A stretch of 64,000 nucleotides of DNA from Patagioenas fasciata (lineage: Eukaryota > Chordata > Aves > Columbiformes > Columbidae). The stretch's first letter is position 1; every line of letters starts with the position of its first letter. Below, piece after piece: positions 1 to 13,108 of the stretch. Under the pieces are notes generated by a model. That model made no database searches and was not told the origin of the DNA. It saw nothing but the letters and a program-made list of their open reading frames with translations. The position numbers and the translations under genes are program-made. The stretch covers positions 107,958,105 through 108,022,104 of the forward strand of contig NC_092521.1 in the NCBI RefSeq assembly GCF_037038585.1, read 5' to 3'.

Positions 1-369
1 TTCCCTTTTATGTTTTAAAGTTTTAACTTTGGGCAGTTTAAGCATTTGAACCAAGTCAGATGTCAAATACTTTCAAAGGGAAAGAGCCACACCACTACTC
101 TTGGACCCAAATTTTATGAAGTATAGATGCAACTGTTGTTCTAATTCTCAGACATACTTTAAAAGTATGTTAATGATTTGACTGTGGTGTTCTAATAAGA
201 CTGATTCTGGTTTTGAGTGCAATTGCAGAGCATCGTTCACTCAATTGTGATACTTCCTAGACTAATCCAGTCATTTGTGCTCATAGAAAATTACAGAAAT
301 TCTGAAATTTATTAGATTGTGCCTTGAGCAACATACATATATGTGCCCCAGGAGGAAGGTATTAAATGA

Positions 370-393
370 GAAGTCCTCTTACTAGAGGACTTC
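370..393. repeat. Perfect 10-bp inverted repeat, 4-nt loop
   Basis: GAAGTCCTCT (370-379), loop TACT, AGAGGACTTC (384-393). Could form a hairpin; no adjacent gene recognised. Confidence 0.8.
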
Positions 394-553
394 ATTTTAT
401 ATACCTCCATAAACCAAGCATGAAAAAAAGGTAAATAAAATTAGCCAACTAATTTCATCCAAGATTTTTCTTAGACAAATATAATTTTGGGGTACCTACA
501 CCATTTGGATACATCCAGGAAATTAAGTGAAAGCTTACTCTTGAAATGAGGAG

Positions 554-661
554 TAGAATCACAGAATCGGAGCATCACCATGATTGGAAGGTACCTCTGG
601 ATACTGTCTAGCCCAACCCTCTTGCTCAAAACTCAATTGTCTAGAGCAGGCTGCCCAGGAC
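554..661 (-). mobile_element. CR1 3' tail fragment, minus orientation
   Basis: TAGAATCACAGAATCGGAG, then GATTGGAAGGTACCTCTGGA and GAGCAGGCTGCCCAGGA: reverse complement of a CR1 tail of about 110 bp. Confidence 0.8.
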
Positions 662-3600
662 CAAATACACATTGTTAGATAACAGTTTAGATGTACTTAC
701 TTGCAAATCTTGGTTCACAACAGATCAGAATTTAGAGATAAAAAACATAATATTTTCTAGAAGGTTAAATTATTAACTTAAAACATGGACACTGAAAATG
801 GGATTTTGTTTTAGTTTTAATAGTCACTACAATCCTTAAATAGAATGCATCTAATGAATGTCCAAGAACTACTAATTAGAAAGCACAAAGTGATTGGTCA
901 AGATTCCTTCATTTTAAAATTAGGCTTCCATATTAAAATCAGATTCTAATGCGGCCATGCTTTTGTTTTGCCAGGTGCATGAGGCAAGTTTGAAGCTGCA
1001 AGAAGGAGAGAATTCATACTTATTTTCATTATCAGGCTTCTATACTCGCACTTATAGACTAAGCCACAAAGCAATTCTCACCACAGAATCCAATGGCTAA
1101 ATTAATCCATTAATCCATTAGGTATTCTTCTTCTTTAATGAGATCACATGCATATGCATTTTCTATGTCAAAAAAAAGAGGTTGTGTTGTATTTCTTACC
1201 ATATATATCTGGACTATGGCAATAGCAGGAGTTCTCTACTTGTGAAGAGAGCTGCATAAAGCACTCTCTATGCACTACGGAAAGTGCAATCATTAATTAG
1301 AGCAGCTGTTCAACACAGATGTGCGTTCCCTACAGAGGATCAGGAAGACGGTGTTTCTAATTTTAAAGACTGGAAATTTGGAGCAATAAACAATAAATGC
1401 AACATGTCTGATCAAATCCTTGAATAGGAGAGGATATGTAATTTAGACAGGACATATGCTTGGATTCAAATAGAAGGGACTACTCAGAAAAAGAGGATTT
1501 TCCTATGTCAGTTTGATTTCTGTACTAATCTTAAGTAGTAATGATCATCTAAGATGAGGTTATACAGACAATCTTCCATTCTCTTCAGTGAACAAGTCAG
1601 ATAGAGTCTAAGTAAGAAGGCCTCAAAATAGTCTCGTTTTGAATGTATCATGTGGCTTGATGCAGACAGATGACTTCATGTACTGCTCAAAGGAAGCTAA
1701 TCAGATTTCCACCACAGCACAAAAGCTAAATCAAGAGCCACTACAGACTCTGTGTCATGAGACATCCACGTTTAGTGTAAATTCATGTCTCACTTGCAGC
1801 AAAGTAATCACTTTATGGTGTCACACTTCTACTGGAAAAAGGAAAATGTGAAAAACAGTCATATGAAATCATGCCACCTAGGTAGAAACATGATGGAAAC
1901 CTCTAGAAATGTAGCTGGAAGTATATGCTTTTTTACTGTAAGACAGTTAATGGAATGTTTTCTTACACAGTCTGCTCCTCACATAACCCAGAATAAGTTG
2001 GCTTGTCCTGAGAGTCTGGGCTAAATTATCAGAGTGTTATCTGGTCTTTTGCATAGACGTCTTTGCTGGTCATCTCCTATAAAATAAACTCAACATAAAG
2101 GGAAAGCCCTCTTGCCTCTGGTTAGTATTTTCTTTCACTAGTTCTTCCAAAACAATTTCACCTTCTATTTTGCAAGGAGTTTCATTTTGTATTTAAAGAA
2201 AAAGAGAGAGATGAATACCTATTTGCATGGCATTGCTTTGCTTCCAGCAGTAACAGCAATAATTATAATTCAGTCACATATTACAGCAGGAATATAGTCA
2301 TTTCATTACTCTATATCAGGTGATGCCTGACTAATAATTACGTCACCCAGTTTATGACTGAAACATGATTTTAATTCAGAAGACTTTGTTCTTGTTCACA
2401 TGTTTGTTGAAAAAGAACAACTGCATTGCGAATGCTTATTTTGCAGTATTTGTTCAAGAGAACAATTGTCTTGGAGGTAACGTACTACCTATCAAACTTG
2501 GTTATACCACAGGGAGCAATAAAAAATAAAGTAGTTGTTTGAGTCTGATAAGGCACTTAATACATTGAAATAATTGTTCTTTTGTTTCTGTACTTCCCTG
2601 CTAACTTCATTAGGACACAAACTTCTCCCTTGTGGTAAAATAGCATAGACACCCATTGGGAGCCCAGTGCCAAGTACAAGTCTGGCTTTTGAGGAGACCA
2701 CACTATCAGACATACAGAAGAACTGAGTAATTCAAATAGGGATTCAGTCAAAGGGAATTTTTATATCCTTATCTGTAGTACTATAGTTAAGACACTGAAT
2801 AAAACCGAAGTAATTCTATTTTACTGGAGGTTTAATCCCTTTAAAATTGCTTTTTATACTGTGATAGGGGCCTTATTTCTTTTCTGTGTCCTAAAAGAAA
2901 ACAAGTTTGTTATTAGCCTCTGCAAGTATTGATTTCCTTTTCTTTTTGACAAGTTTTCTTACAGCCACATAGCTGTCCTTTCCATTTTAATGAAACCCAT
3001 TGGAAATTTTATTGTGGCAATGCCCTGTTGTATCATTACACGTAAGAATTTTTTGCTGCTTTTGTTCTGAACCTCATGGGATTTATAGGTCAGCTATAAA
3101 CTTTTGTTGTGCAATCTCTACAATCACTCAAGTGACTGAATAACTATGGGATGCTGCCTGTGCATGTGCTGCGGTTAAATGCATTCAGAAGGTCTAGAAG
3201 CTTCACAATGGACACACATATGAACATGTTTCCTTCTTGGAACAAAAATAAACAACTAGGCACAAGTTCAGAGGAATCAGAGGTCATCCCTTTTCATCTA
3301 TATATCCAGAACCACACATTAACCATGTAATAAAAACTAGGTATTTTGTTGCAGCCAAGGTCTTCAGTCATTTAAAAATATTTTGGCAGAATTTGTCCCA
3401 TTCAGGATCATATAGTCATTGTGAGACTTTTGTATAATCTTCCTGCAAACCACTGAGCAAAGCTGTTACTTCATATACATTGTAAGCTTCTATAAATTGC
3501 AGTATTTTCCTTGTCTTCATTAATATATTTTTCCATTGCTTTTATGTTGCTGCCATATGGTTTTATAATCCACAGTGAGATGGCATGTGCTACATTCTTC

Positions 3601-5690
3601 ATTACCTCTGTAATGTAACAGGTTTGATCTGGATTTCTCTTGGTGTTCTTAACTCCGGCTCTCTCCATTGCTGTTCTCTGACAATGTTCTTTGTATGTAT
3701 ACTTACTATAATGTAAACACTTACAACCATACACTTGCAATGTAACCTTGCATTCCTCATTCCTTATAGGTTGCTGAATTCTTTCCCTAACAAACTGTAT
3801 TCTAAAGTAGAGAGTCAGCAATTTATGACAAAGGTACATAGGTCTGTGGCCTCCTCATCTCTTCTGACTTTATATCGACCCATCTCATATTCTCGGCAAA
3901 CCATGGAGGTAATCACTTTTGAAAACTGGCCTGCAGATTAGATAGTAGTATAGTAACACAGTGAGAAAGCTAGAGCAAAAAGACATTATTCTGAAACATC
4001 TGAGTATCACTCAACCAAAAAAACCCTGTGATTTTTAATGGCTGATACAATCAGATTTTTTTTCTTCATACAATGACTTGAACTTACTAACACTTTCGAT
4101 CTTTCTCCAAGCTTCGCTCTGTAAAATGTTGAGTGTGTTTGAATAGATGCCAAATAACAATGCTATTCTAAAGTCAGATAAAAGTGAGATAACTAATCAC
4201 TGCACAGAACTGGTTTTTAAGACAGATCTTACCCTAAACTGATACTATGATTCCTCCATTCAGCCTTTGACTATGAATTCAAAAATGAAATTAACCCAGG
4301 GTACAAGTAAAGGTATTTCTTCCTGTTTCTAGAAACTCAGCATGAGATTTGTAAATAAAAATGCAAATGTTTCTTTTCCCCGTGTGATTGCTAAGAACTA
4401 TGAGTATAGTCAGGTTCTTCAGTTCCATGTAAAATGAGCAGAACACAAAGCCTTACATTGTGCTTGGATCCATACACTCAGCAACCACAGAAAAGTTTTC
4501 CAGAACATTGTATTTTAAGATGTATTGCTCTTTGCAGACTCTGTGACAGAATTGCAGTTGATCTATACTGCAGAAGTCTGAGTACAGGATTTAAAGCTTA
4601 GCTTTACAGCTAGTTCCGCTCATCTATGAATTGAAAAATAAGACAGCTGTTTTATAGCATTTTCCAAAAGAGAATTGGTTCCAAAGCAGAGATACTGTAA
4701 ACTCCCTGAAAACAGTGAAATATAGTCAAATTACATTTGGATACAGTTTTTTCCTTACAAATCTCATAGGAAATTATAGCTTGCAGATAGGAAGTAAATG
4801 TCTCAATGAGATTTGATCTAACGGGTCAAGAGCAAGGTTTTTATGCAAAGAGCAACTGAAAAGAATTACTAAGATTATAACTAAGATTTTATTGTTTTTC
4901 TCTACATTCTGATGTTTCACACACATGTTCAAAGTGTTCTAATTCATCAAGTAATCATTACTTTACAGGATTGTTTTATTTACTATTATACGGAAGAAAT
5001 GCAGTATTATTTATTAACATGATATCCTCTGGACATGCTAAATAATACGTTTGTTAATCATTTAATGAATCAAAATATGCACATGGAACTGATCTTTTCA
5101 AAAATTGCTCAACTGCTGTCTTCACAGATTCAGATAAATCATCTTTTGTCGTAAGAGAAGTCACTGTGCACACCCATTCATAGTAGTCAGCCAAGTCATA
5201 TGCTAGAACCTCTATGACTAAGAAGCTGTCAAACAGTTGCATCAAAAATACCTCAGGATTATTTTAAGTGGAAGACTTCAGAATTCTACAAAGAATTAAT
5301 CAGAGTCTTTCAAATACTCTTTCTCATGAATACCCTGATTTACTTTGGTTTGGTATCACCAGTGGTTAGAGTGGCAGCAACAGTTTTTCTTTCCTCAACC
5401 ACATTCTTCAGCTTTCTAATTTCTCAAACCAGAAGCTCAGCTTCAGTAGTCAGCCCTTGTATTACATCTCCAAACTTTCCAAACAAGGACTCCAACCCCA
5501 TGCTCTCATCTACTCTCTCCACTCTCCTACTACATATAGCATTTCGAAAGAGCTGAATATCAACCCACTGCATTGGCCACCAATGGCATGTATCTCCCTA
5601 CCATATGTGTGTAAAAAGTCATCCCACTTGGGATGGGATAGGGCTCCATTTCTCTTGAAGTCAATAACTGTAGATGAGGATTATATAAAA
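662..5690. other. Gene-free AT-rich unique sequence
   Basis: No recognisable exon or RNA gene and no young repeat. Short open frames on both strands; one at 5054-5242 (minus) looks more protein-like than the rest but has no splice signals or known similarity that I can name. Confidence 0.5.
2215..2420. promoter_or_regulatory. Candidate conserved non-coding element (inference only)
   Basis: AT-rich unique sequence with an octamer ATTTGCAT (2221-2228), several TAAT cores and a CRE/ATF-like TTACGTCA (2338-2345). No conservation data are available; motif presence alone is weak evidence. Confidence 0.2.
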
Positions 5691-5696
5691 TAAACA

Positions 5697-5990
5697 CAGT
5701 TGATCAGGCCAAAGGTCCATCTGCTGATCCCTCACAGGACCCCCTAAGTCCTTAAGGAAACTAGAAGAAATAAGGTTTTATGAGCTCCTCTCAGATTCCA
5801 GAAATCACTGTCTTGGTGACAATCAGAAGTTTTGCATCAGACTAGAGTATTCAATAATCTTTGATAAACCTGCCTTCTGTAAATTTGTCTGTTTGCTTCT
5901 TTGATCTCCATTCTTTCTGAGTAATGCTAACATATTCAACTCATAAGGTTATTATGATATGTAGCAAGTCAGAGCTAGCAAATATAAGTG
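5697..5990 (-). mobile_element. Possible ancient CR1/L3-type LINE remnant
   Basis: GATCAGGCCAAAGGTCCATC and later TGTCTTGGTGACAATCAGAA resemble the old amniote repeat that carries a GGTCCATCT box. Heavily diverged; the end is unclear. Confidence 0.35.
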
Positions 5991-6259
5991 GCTAATCCAG
6001 GGTTACTCACAGTTGTTCATCACATAAGGTACTGATTGGTCTTTTGACATCTCTACTAAATCAATATTTCAAAAAATTGATAATATCCTGTGCCATCTTT
6101 GTTCATCACTTAGTTTTTCTTGAATATTGCAGCAACTTATTACAGACTAGATACACAGAGGAGAGTATTGGTAGCATATTCAGTTTTGGCTCTATAGAGC
6201 AAGCACAGGTTATATAATTACTCAAAAATATTCAAGCACCATGATATGAATCTTGAACT

Positions 6260-6634
6260 AGAGCTGGTTGCTCAAAGCCCCATCCAACATGACCTTGAAT
6301 GCTTCCGATGGTGAGGCACCCACAACTTCTCTGGGAAACCTGTTTCAGGGTCTCATCACCTTCGTCATTAAAAATCTCATCCTCATATCCATTTTAAACC
6401 TATCCTTGTTCAGTTTAAAACGATTGCCCATTGTTCTGTCACTACATGCCTTAGTAATAAGTCTTTCCCTGTAATTCTTTATATATTGAAGGGCCACAAT
6501 AAGGTCTCCCCTCTTCTCTAGGTTGAACAACATCACTTGTCTCAGCCTTTCTCTACAGGAGAGGTGTTCCAGCCCTCTGATCATTTTAGTGGCCCTCCTC
6601 CAGATGCACTCTAACAGGTCCATATCTCTGTTGT
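6260..6634 (-). mobile_element. CR1 LINE 3' region, minus orientation
   Basis: Plus-strand text such as GGTTGCTCAAAGCCCCATCC, CTGGGAAACCTGTTTCAGGG and CTAGGTTGAACAACATCACT is the reverse complement of the standard CR1 C-terminal coding region. The reverse translation gives IWRRATKMIRGLEHLSC and LFNLEKRGD. Confidence 0.88.
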
Positions 6635-8277
6635 AGAGTCATCTATGTCAACATCCTCCTGAGCACTGAGGCAACCAGCTACATCTGAGCAAAACAAGCA
6701 AGCAAACAGCACCTATTTTTCCTCCAAAGTGGCACAATTAATAGCAGCTCAAAGCCTAGGACTGGGTAAGCAGTAGCAGACACCAAGCAGCATTGCTTCA
6801 TGTGGAAAATTCCTTCTTTTCTGTATTCAGGGTCTAATCTCATTCACACTCCATTTGGAAAATTTCCATCAGTGTCAAAAGCCAATTCACAGTGAGAATA
6901 TTAAGGTTAAGATGAGATCTCAAAGGATTCCAAAAGTTCTGAAAATGCGTTTGATAAAATCTATGGTATGGTCCTGGCAGACACAGTATAGAAAATAGTG
7001 AGGTGTCTATTAGAATATGCACTGCCAAAGTTTTGTAGCCTGAATTCAGAGCTTGATCGGTGATATTGCAATTACATATAAATAATTTCAAGCCTATTAA
7101 AATAAGGTTTAGCAACCTGCTCATAATTCCAGGAGACAAATCTGTTGTCACCTTAAAACAAATGCTTGTTCTTTTTAATACTTTTATTTGTATTAGAATT
7201 TAATTTACCAGTTCCACCGAAAGTAATGGTCTGAATAACAAGCAGATGCACTCTTCCTTCAAATGAGATGACAAAACTCTGAGCTGCACAGTAAATACCT
7301 ACAGTACAACACGCAGTAATTCACCTGCCCTGTCATTTACTGTTCTTCATATTTTACTAGGCTGGGCCAACCCTTTACTCATATATTCAAAATTGTTTGC
7401 AGTATTTCAACAAAAGTGTATCATTTGTATCATCCCAACTTTGGCAAGAATAAAGCCTATTGCTTAATGCAGAAAGTACTTAAGACTAGTTAGAGGTCAA
7501 GTAAGGAGTACCTACCCAACTCAGCCTATCCCCATTTCTAGGATTTCTGGCACCTCAGTTACTGTGCAAACATATCCAAGCTTTTTGGAAATCACCTGAC
7601 TTGTAACCTGCTCATCGTGTAGGAATAAATTTCAAACTGGATTGGCAAAGTGGACTTATATTGTCAGCCTGTGAACAGCTCAAATCTAGGAAGGTATCTA
7701 TTCTCCTAATAGACCTTAGCCGGCTACTTCATAGCTGCCTCAAGCTTGTATGTGTCCAGGAGAAAGATTTTTTTTTTTTGCCATCAGTAGCTTTATCTTT
7801 GGAAAAGTAGGGCAATGTTGGAGGTTGTACTTACTAAAAGCCCTTCTTCCTTTCTCTACTCTTTCCTTTTCCCCTCACAGAAACCACTTGGATGCTTAGC
7901 TGTGGCCAACGAGACAAACCAGCTCCTTTAGGAAAAATTTCATTTCCTAATACAATCCTCTCTGTGCTAAATGGTACCTTATTGTTTTCTACTCCAAGGT
8001 CATACTCAGCAAAGCCAGTACTTCTCCTGAAATGCATTCTCAGTCTCCAGCAGGCAATATGTGGATTCAAGAAACCAAATGAAAGTTGAAAGTTATACAT
8101 AAAGAACAAAATGCACACACAAAATTGTCTGTTGGTCCTCCAAAGCCACTCTGCAGCAAATACTTATTTAGGTTTCAAGGCAGAAACCTATATAGTCTCC
8201 AAATACAACAAGGACTCCTGTATACTTCGATAACACTAATGTTCGTGATTTCCATACAGTAAGTAAATGTTTTTTAC

Positions 8278-8425
8278 CATCACTAGATTCTTGATATCAA
8301 CAACTTCTTGGGACAATAAGTTCCATAATTTAACCATATTTCATGTGAAGAAATTCACTAGATTAGAATTTTGTATATATTAAATCTACCTAGTATTTCC
8401 AACTTATGTGTTGCACACCAGGGAA
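8278..8425 (-). mobile_element. Possible ancient CR1/L3-type LINE remnant
   Basis: GACAATAAGTTCCATAATTT, AACCATATTTCATGTGAAGA and the following AAATT resemble the block that follows the GGTCCATCT box in old amniote LINE tails. Assigned from memory, with no alignment. Confidence 0.4.
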
Positions 8426-10664
8426 AATGTGGTTAATAAAAAAATCTAATTGAAAAATCCAAGACTTCTCACAGCACCTACTGTATTTCACACAAACCTG
8501 TGATGTATTCCTTGACACAGTGGTTTAAAAAACTTGGGCACAAATATGAATGGATATCTTCCTACCAACAATGTGAATATGCATCCTTCTTACTGAAAGG
8601 AACTGTATTTTGAACAAAATAAAGCAAATTATCACTGTTTTAATTACCACCAAATCTACTGTGTGCTTTTGTTTCCATTCAGTTAAGATTATTGATCTAT
8701 GACATCCTCAGAATTCATAAGGATCAACTCCCAAAAAGTATCACTGTATAATTCTCATATTTGATCACTAATAAACATTCCTCAGTAAAATGAATTTATT
8801 CTTGGTGTCATTGTACTGTGCACCTGTCTGGTACTGCAGGTTATGTACCTAGGAACTGGCAAAAATCTTCCGCAGATTATTATTTTAGAATAATAATAAT
8901 AGGGACACAAATAATTAATTGCCTTTTTTGTGTGCAAATTTCCATCCACTCACAGTTGCATCACCTTGATTCACAAACATCTCATAATTCTCCAGTATTT
9001 GTAACTGTGAGTTTGTTGTATATATATATACACATACATCTATAGCACACCAGGATTCTAATTTCTGGATGTGGTTTTAGCTAAGCAACAGTAGATCATG
9101 CTTCCCAGTAGCCATACCAGTTTACCTGAATTATATGAAAGCAGGCGAGCAAGATAATTGTTCTCTGCCCACTTTTTATTTTTTTTCCTTATGTAAGAAA
9201 AAAATTTGGAAGAGTAATCAAATATCTTCACAGAGCATCTAAGAGAATTTGTATGCTTCTAATAACACCTGCACTGATGAGTGACTCGCGCTGTCCAGAT
9301 CCGAAAAGTCAATAGAAAGTGGTAGGCTCCCCATTCAGATTATTTGCCATGGGTATATAAGCTGAGTGTCATTCTTAACATGACACTTTTTTAAGAGAGG
9401 ATCAACTCACTCTCCCAAGCTTAATCATTATGTTATACACATTAGAGAAAAGCAGCTTTCAGGCACTACAGTGATTAATGGGGCTAATATATCCACCAGG
9501 CCAAGCCTCCATCCTGGCCCATATGGACAAACTGGAAACCTGGGGAGTGCCTAGTTTGCACTTTAATATCAATCCAAAGAGTCAAAACAAGGGTAGAGGT
9601 ATAGGACATTCACATTAAGCACCAGCGGAGTGATTTGGCATTCAGAAGAAATCAAACAAAAAAGCCTAGATTTGGGTATGGTCAGAGTGAACGCTGCTCG
9701 GATTCTGCATTTTCTTTGGACACCCACAAAAATACAAGCCTGCTGAAATAAAATGACCTAACTTTCCTATGAATTACATTATAAGCCAGCTGAAGTAAAA
9801 GTGAGCCTACACCACCAAGTCAAGTTCTTATGAAGTGCATTGTCCTTGTCATCTGCTTAGATTACTCATTGTCAAGCTAATGCTAGCCTCAAAATAACAA
9901 CATAAATTGAGCAGGGTAGTCACTGCACACCATGCTGTTCCACTGCAGCAGCCAGAAACCCCACTAACTCCTTAAGAGAGAAACACATAACTCAATGATA
10001 CAAATATTTCCATTTTCTTAATTTCTCAGGCATTTCTTTTACCTCAGAGAGTGGACGTAAGACAGAGAAGGCTGATCATATGAGTCTGGGAGTTACTGAA
10101 ATGATAGTTCTGGTAAGAAGAGTCTCTGATGGGATCCTAATGAATAATGTGCATTGGTGACATTAGCAGCAGTCATTAACTTTTGGCCTATATCATCAGC
10201 CTCAGGAAACGTGTGTCTTGCAACATACATCATAGTTACTGCTAATTTCAGCTTTAAGCAGCTATGGGCTAAAAAGCTTCCACTGTTGTCATTCTGCATT
10301 CATTGCTACTGAAACTGTCAGACAAAAATTGCATTTTCCTGCTGCTCCAAGCAGCAGAATGAAAATGAAAAAAGATCAATGATAACGTCAATCATAGAGG
10401 GGAAATACAATGGCATCTTTCAAATATATGTGGCTGTTCTTTAACGAGCATAGGCTCTTTATTTCCCCCTTCTAGTCCATTTATTGTTTTAAAATAATAA
10501 CTGCAAAGAAAAGAAAAATAACAGCAAACAATGACCCAAATGGACTGAACCCTGAATGTATTTCCCATTGATTTTTTAACTCCCTGTGTTTTTAATTGTT
10601 AGGCTGTTGTAAATATGTTCTACACACTCAATTTACTTCAAGTAACTTGTGATCGTTCATGCTT

Positions 10665-10725
10665 CTATCCTCATAACACCCCTTTTCAGACAGGGCACTG
10701 AAGAACAGAGGACTAAGGTTCTTTG
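10665..10725 (+). mobile_element. MIR-like SINE remnant
   Basis: CTATCCTCATAACACCCCTT, then TTCAGACAGGGCACTGAAGA and ACAGAGGACTAAGGTT follow the MIR core (CCTCACAACA, TTTACAGATGAGG, CTGAGGCACAGAG). Confidence 0.45.
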
Positions 10726-11737
10726 GAACATAATTAATGTTCTCTATCGTTTAGATGTCTACTCTGTAGCTGAGGCTACAGTGGGACTGTCACTAGGATC
10801 ATTTGATGGTTCCTGAGAGCATTTCCTGACCAAAACCACATGTCTCCCTTGGAATGTGATGAAAATGAGATTAGAAAGCCTGGTTTCATGTAGCTATCTA
10901 GATATAGATATAAAAACTTCCAAAGAAAAAAATATCCCACCCTAAAAGATTCAGACAGAATTCAGATATCTTATACTGGCAAATCTTAAAGAGCAATTCC
11001 AACTACACTGCTGATAGCCCTGCAGTTTCCCAAAAAAAAGCCAATAACATGCCTAGTAGTCTTGTCTATGTACACGTACTCTGAGGAAACTCTACATCTT
11101 CTCCAGTCCCATGTTTCAAGCTGTCTCCAGCCCAGCAGTCAGGTCCTTGCATTAGTAAGGCTCTATGCATAAGGCAATACAACAAGGCACACCTCTCAAA
11201 GACAAGTACAGTATTGCATTAATGCTGCTCCGAACACTTTGGAGTGCAGTTAGCTTTCACAAGTGAGCTTTAAAGCAGATTGGTGCCTGTCTGCTACCTG
11301 TGACCATCCTGGATCCAGAAAGAGGGTATTTTGCCACCTCCATTCCCTGAGCATGTTTGCCCAGTTGGTGTTGACACAATACTTCCATTATGCACCATTA
11401 CTATTTGTCTCCTTTCCAAACCTTTTGCTGAGACTTATATGGTAGTAGCCTCACTGCTCCAGAGCCTCTAGTACTCTCAGTTCTCAGTACCTCAAATTTC
11501 CTATTATGCAAAAAATCTGCTTTTCTTATCAAATTCACAGAGCTATCTTTGGGTCTCAGTTGATTCTTGCAAACTTCTGTTAGAGTAGCAGAAACACAGA
11601 TATTTTAACTAAAATTTAGTAGCTTGTGCAGTGTCCTGAAATACTTCTCAGTATGAAGGTAACACTGCATGCTCTTAGGTGTTTCTGTCCAAGCACCTAC
11701 AGAGCTCTATTCTTATTGTATTCAGAAGCAATGGCAG

Positions 11738-11830
11738 TCATTAATTGTCCTTATCCTCACAACACATCCATGAGGTGAAAAAACACAACCTTTTGTTTTC
11801 CTTGTGGAACTCAGACACTGCAAACTCAAG
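11738..11830 (+). mobile_element. MIR-like SINE remnant
   Basis: TTATCCTCACAACACATCCA, then TGAGGTGA and, after an insertion, AACTCAGACACTGCAAACTC resemble the MIR core order. Weak but collinear. Confidence 0.45.
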
Positions 11831-12271
11831 TCAAGATCTTTCATTCTCTGGGAATGAAGTACCCTCATGCCTTTGATTATTACAGTTTAAGCAGAATAAT
11901 GTCCAGTATTGTAGTGTTACCTCCATGTTGTCATGCTGCCTTGCAAAATTCATACTTTGCATCAGGTTCCAAAAGAGCAAAGAACAATGTATTGGAGCAG
12001 GTAGACACCTGCTGCAAGAATCCAAGGATGACATTTAGACAGGTAGAGGCACCACCTACACCAGCCAAAGAAGGGGATGATCCTGAATCTCATTCCTCAA
12101 GGTAGCAAATAAGAATGTCAGGAAGAAGTGGTTTTGGCCACAACTGACCTGCAGAAATTACTAAGCCAGACTCTTCCCAGTTCAAAAACGGTGCAAAGGC
12201 TAAAGGCCTGTTTTCAGATCTCCACTTAGCATTACCAGGATTGTAGGTTACATCTACGGTTCAATCAAGCT

Positions 12272-12867
12272 AGGCTGGATTTTGCATCTGGAATGGAGTC
12301 ATGCCAGGCACAGTATGAATTGGGAGAGGAGTGGTTGGAGGGTAGACCTGCAGAAAGCAGCATCGGGGTGCTGGCTGACAGGATGCCCAACATGTCTCAG
12401 CAGTGTGTGTCCCGGCAGCCAGAAGGGGAAACTGCATTCTCTGGTGCATTAAACACTACATAACCATCTGGTCCAAAGAGGTGATTATCCCACTGACAAT
12501 CCCACTGATTATCCCACTAATTATTATGCATTTTCCTTTCCTCTTTGCAAAGGATTCCCACAAGGCTGAAGTAACACATCCTGAAATAATTCACGATAGC
12601 TGTACTAATCCTATTTCCGTACAGTGGGGTATCACAGGACAGGAATACAATCCCATAAATCAGGATCTGCAATTTAAAAAGGATCTTAAGGTATTTGGAT
12701 GCATCCAGAGGAGGGCAGCAAAGCTGGGCAAGGGAATAGAAGCCTCGCCTTGCGAGGAACAACTGAGAATTTGGGGTTTGTCTGGTTTGGAGAGAAGGAA
12801 GCTGAGGGGCAAACTCACTGCTCTCTCCAGCTTTCTGAGGAAGTGCAGAGAGCAAAATGAGGACTGA
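12272..12867 (+). mobile_element. Degenerate CR1 LINE fragment, interrupted
   Basis: 12272-12480 follows the CR1 stretch TGGATTTTGCATCTGG, GGAGAGGAGTGGTTGGAGGG, GGGGTGCTGGCTGACAGGAT, TCTCAGCAGTGTGT. 12670-12866 resumes with GCATCCAGAGGAGGGCAGCA and a region like LGLFSLERRKLRG. The middle (about 12482-12660) does not match and includes a small ATTATCCCACTG triplication, so it is either diverged or replaced. Confidence 0.75.
12482..12526. repeat. Short tandem repeat, about 13-15 bp unit, three copies
   Basis: TGATTATCCCACTGACAATCC, then CACTGATTATCCCACTAATT: three imperfect copies of an ATYATCCCACTGA-type unit inside a degraded CR1 copy. Confidence 0.7.
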
Positions 12868-13108
12868 TACCAATCACAGACAAATGTAGAAGTGTGTGGT
12901 ACCATGGGGTATGTTCCAAAGAAGGGCACAAAGCAGTGACAATCACACTTTTTGCCTTACAAAACCTACTTTGGTGTGCTTCTTGGCCAGTGATGCAGGA
13001 CAAGGGCTCTTGTGCCTGACCTGCGCTTGTGTTGCATGCAGAGAGAGCTGAAAAGTGGCAGCTCCAGATAGTGCAGCCAGCCCTGAGCCCTTTCAAGCAC
13101 AGGCTACT

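Larger units (their letters stand above)
6640..12270. other. Gene-free AT-rich sequence with old repeat traces
   Basis: Apart from the old LINE remnant at 8.3 kb and MIR-like traces at 10.7 and 11.7 kb, I recognise nothing. A short TATATATATA run lies near 9018. Confidence 0.5.

Noticed and set aside
12403..12867. 154-codon plus-strand frame as a gene
   Set aside because: Its second half is translated CR1 and the first half is repeat or degenerate sequence.
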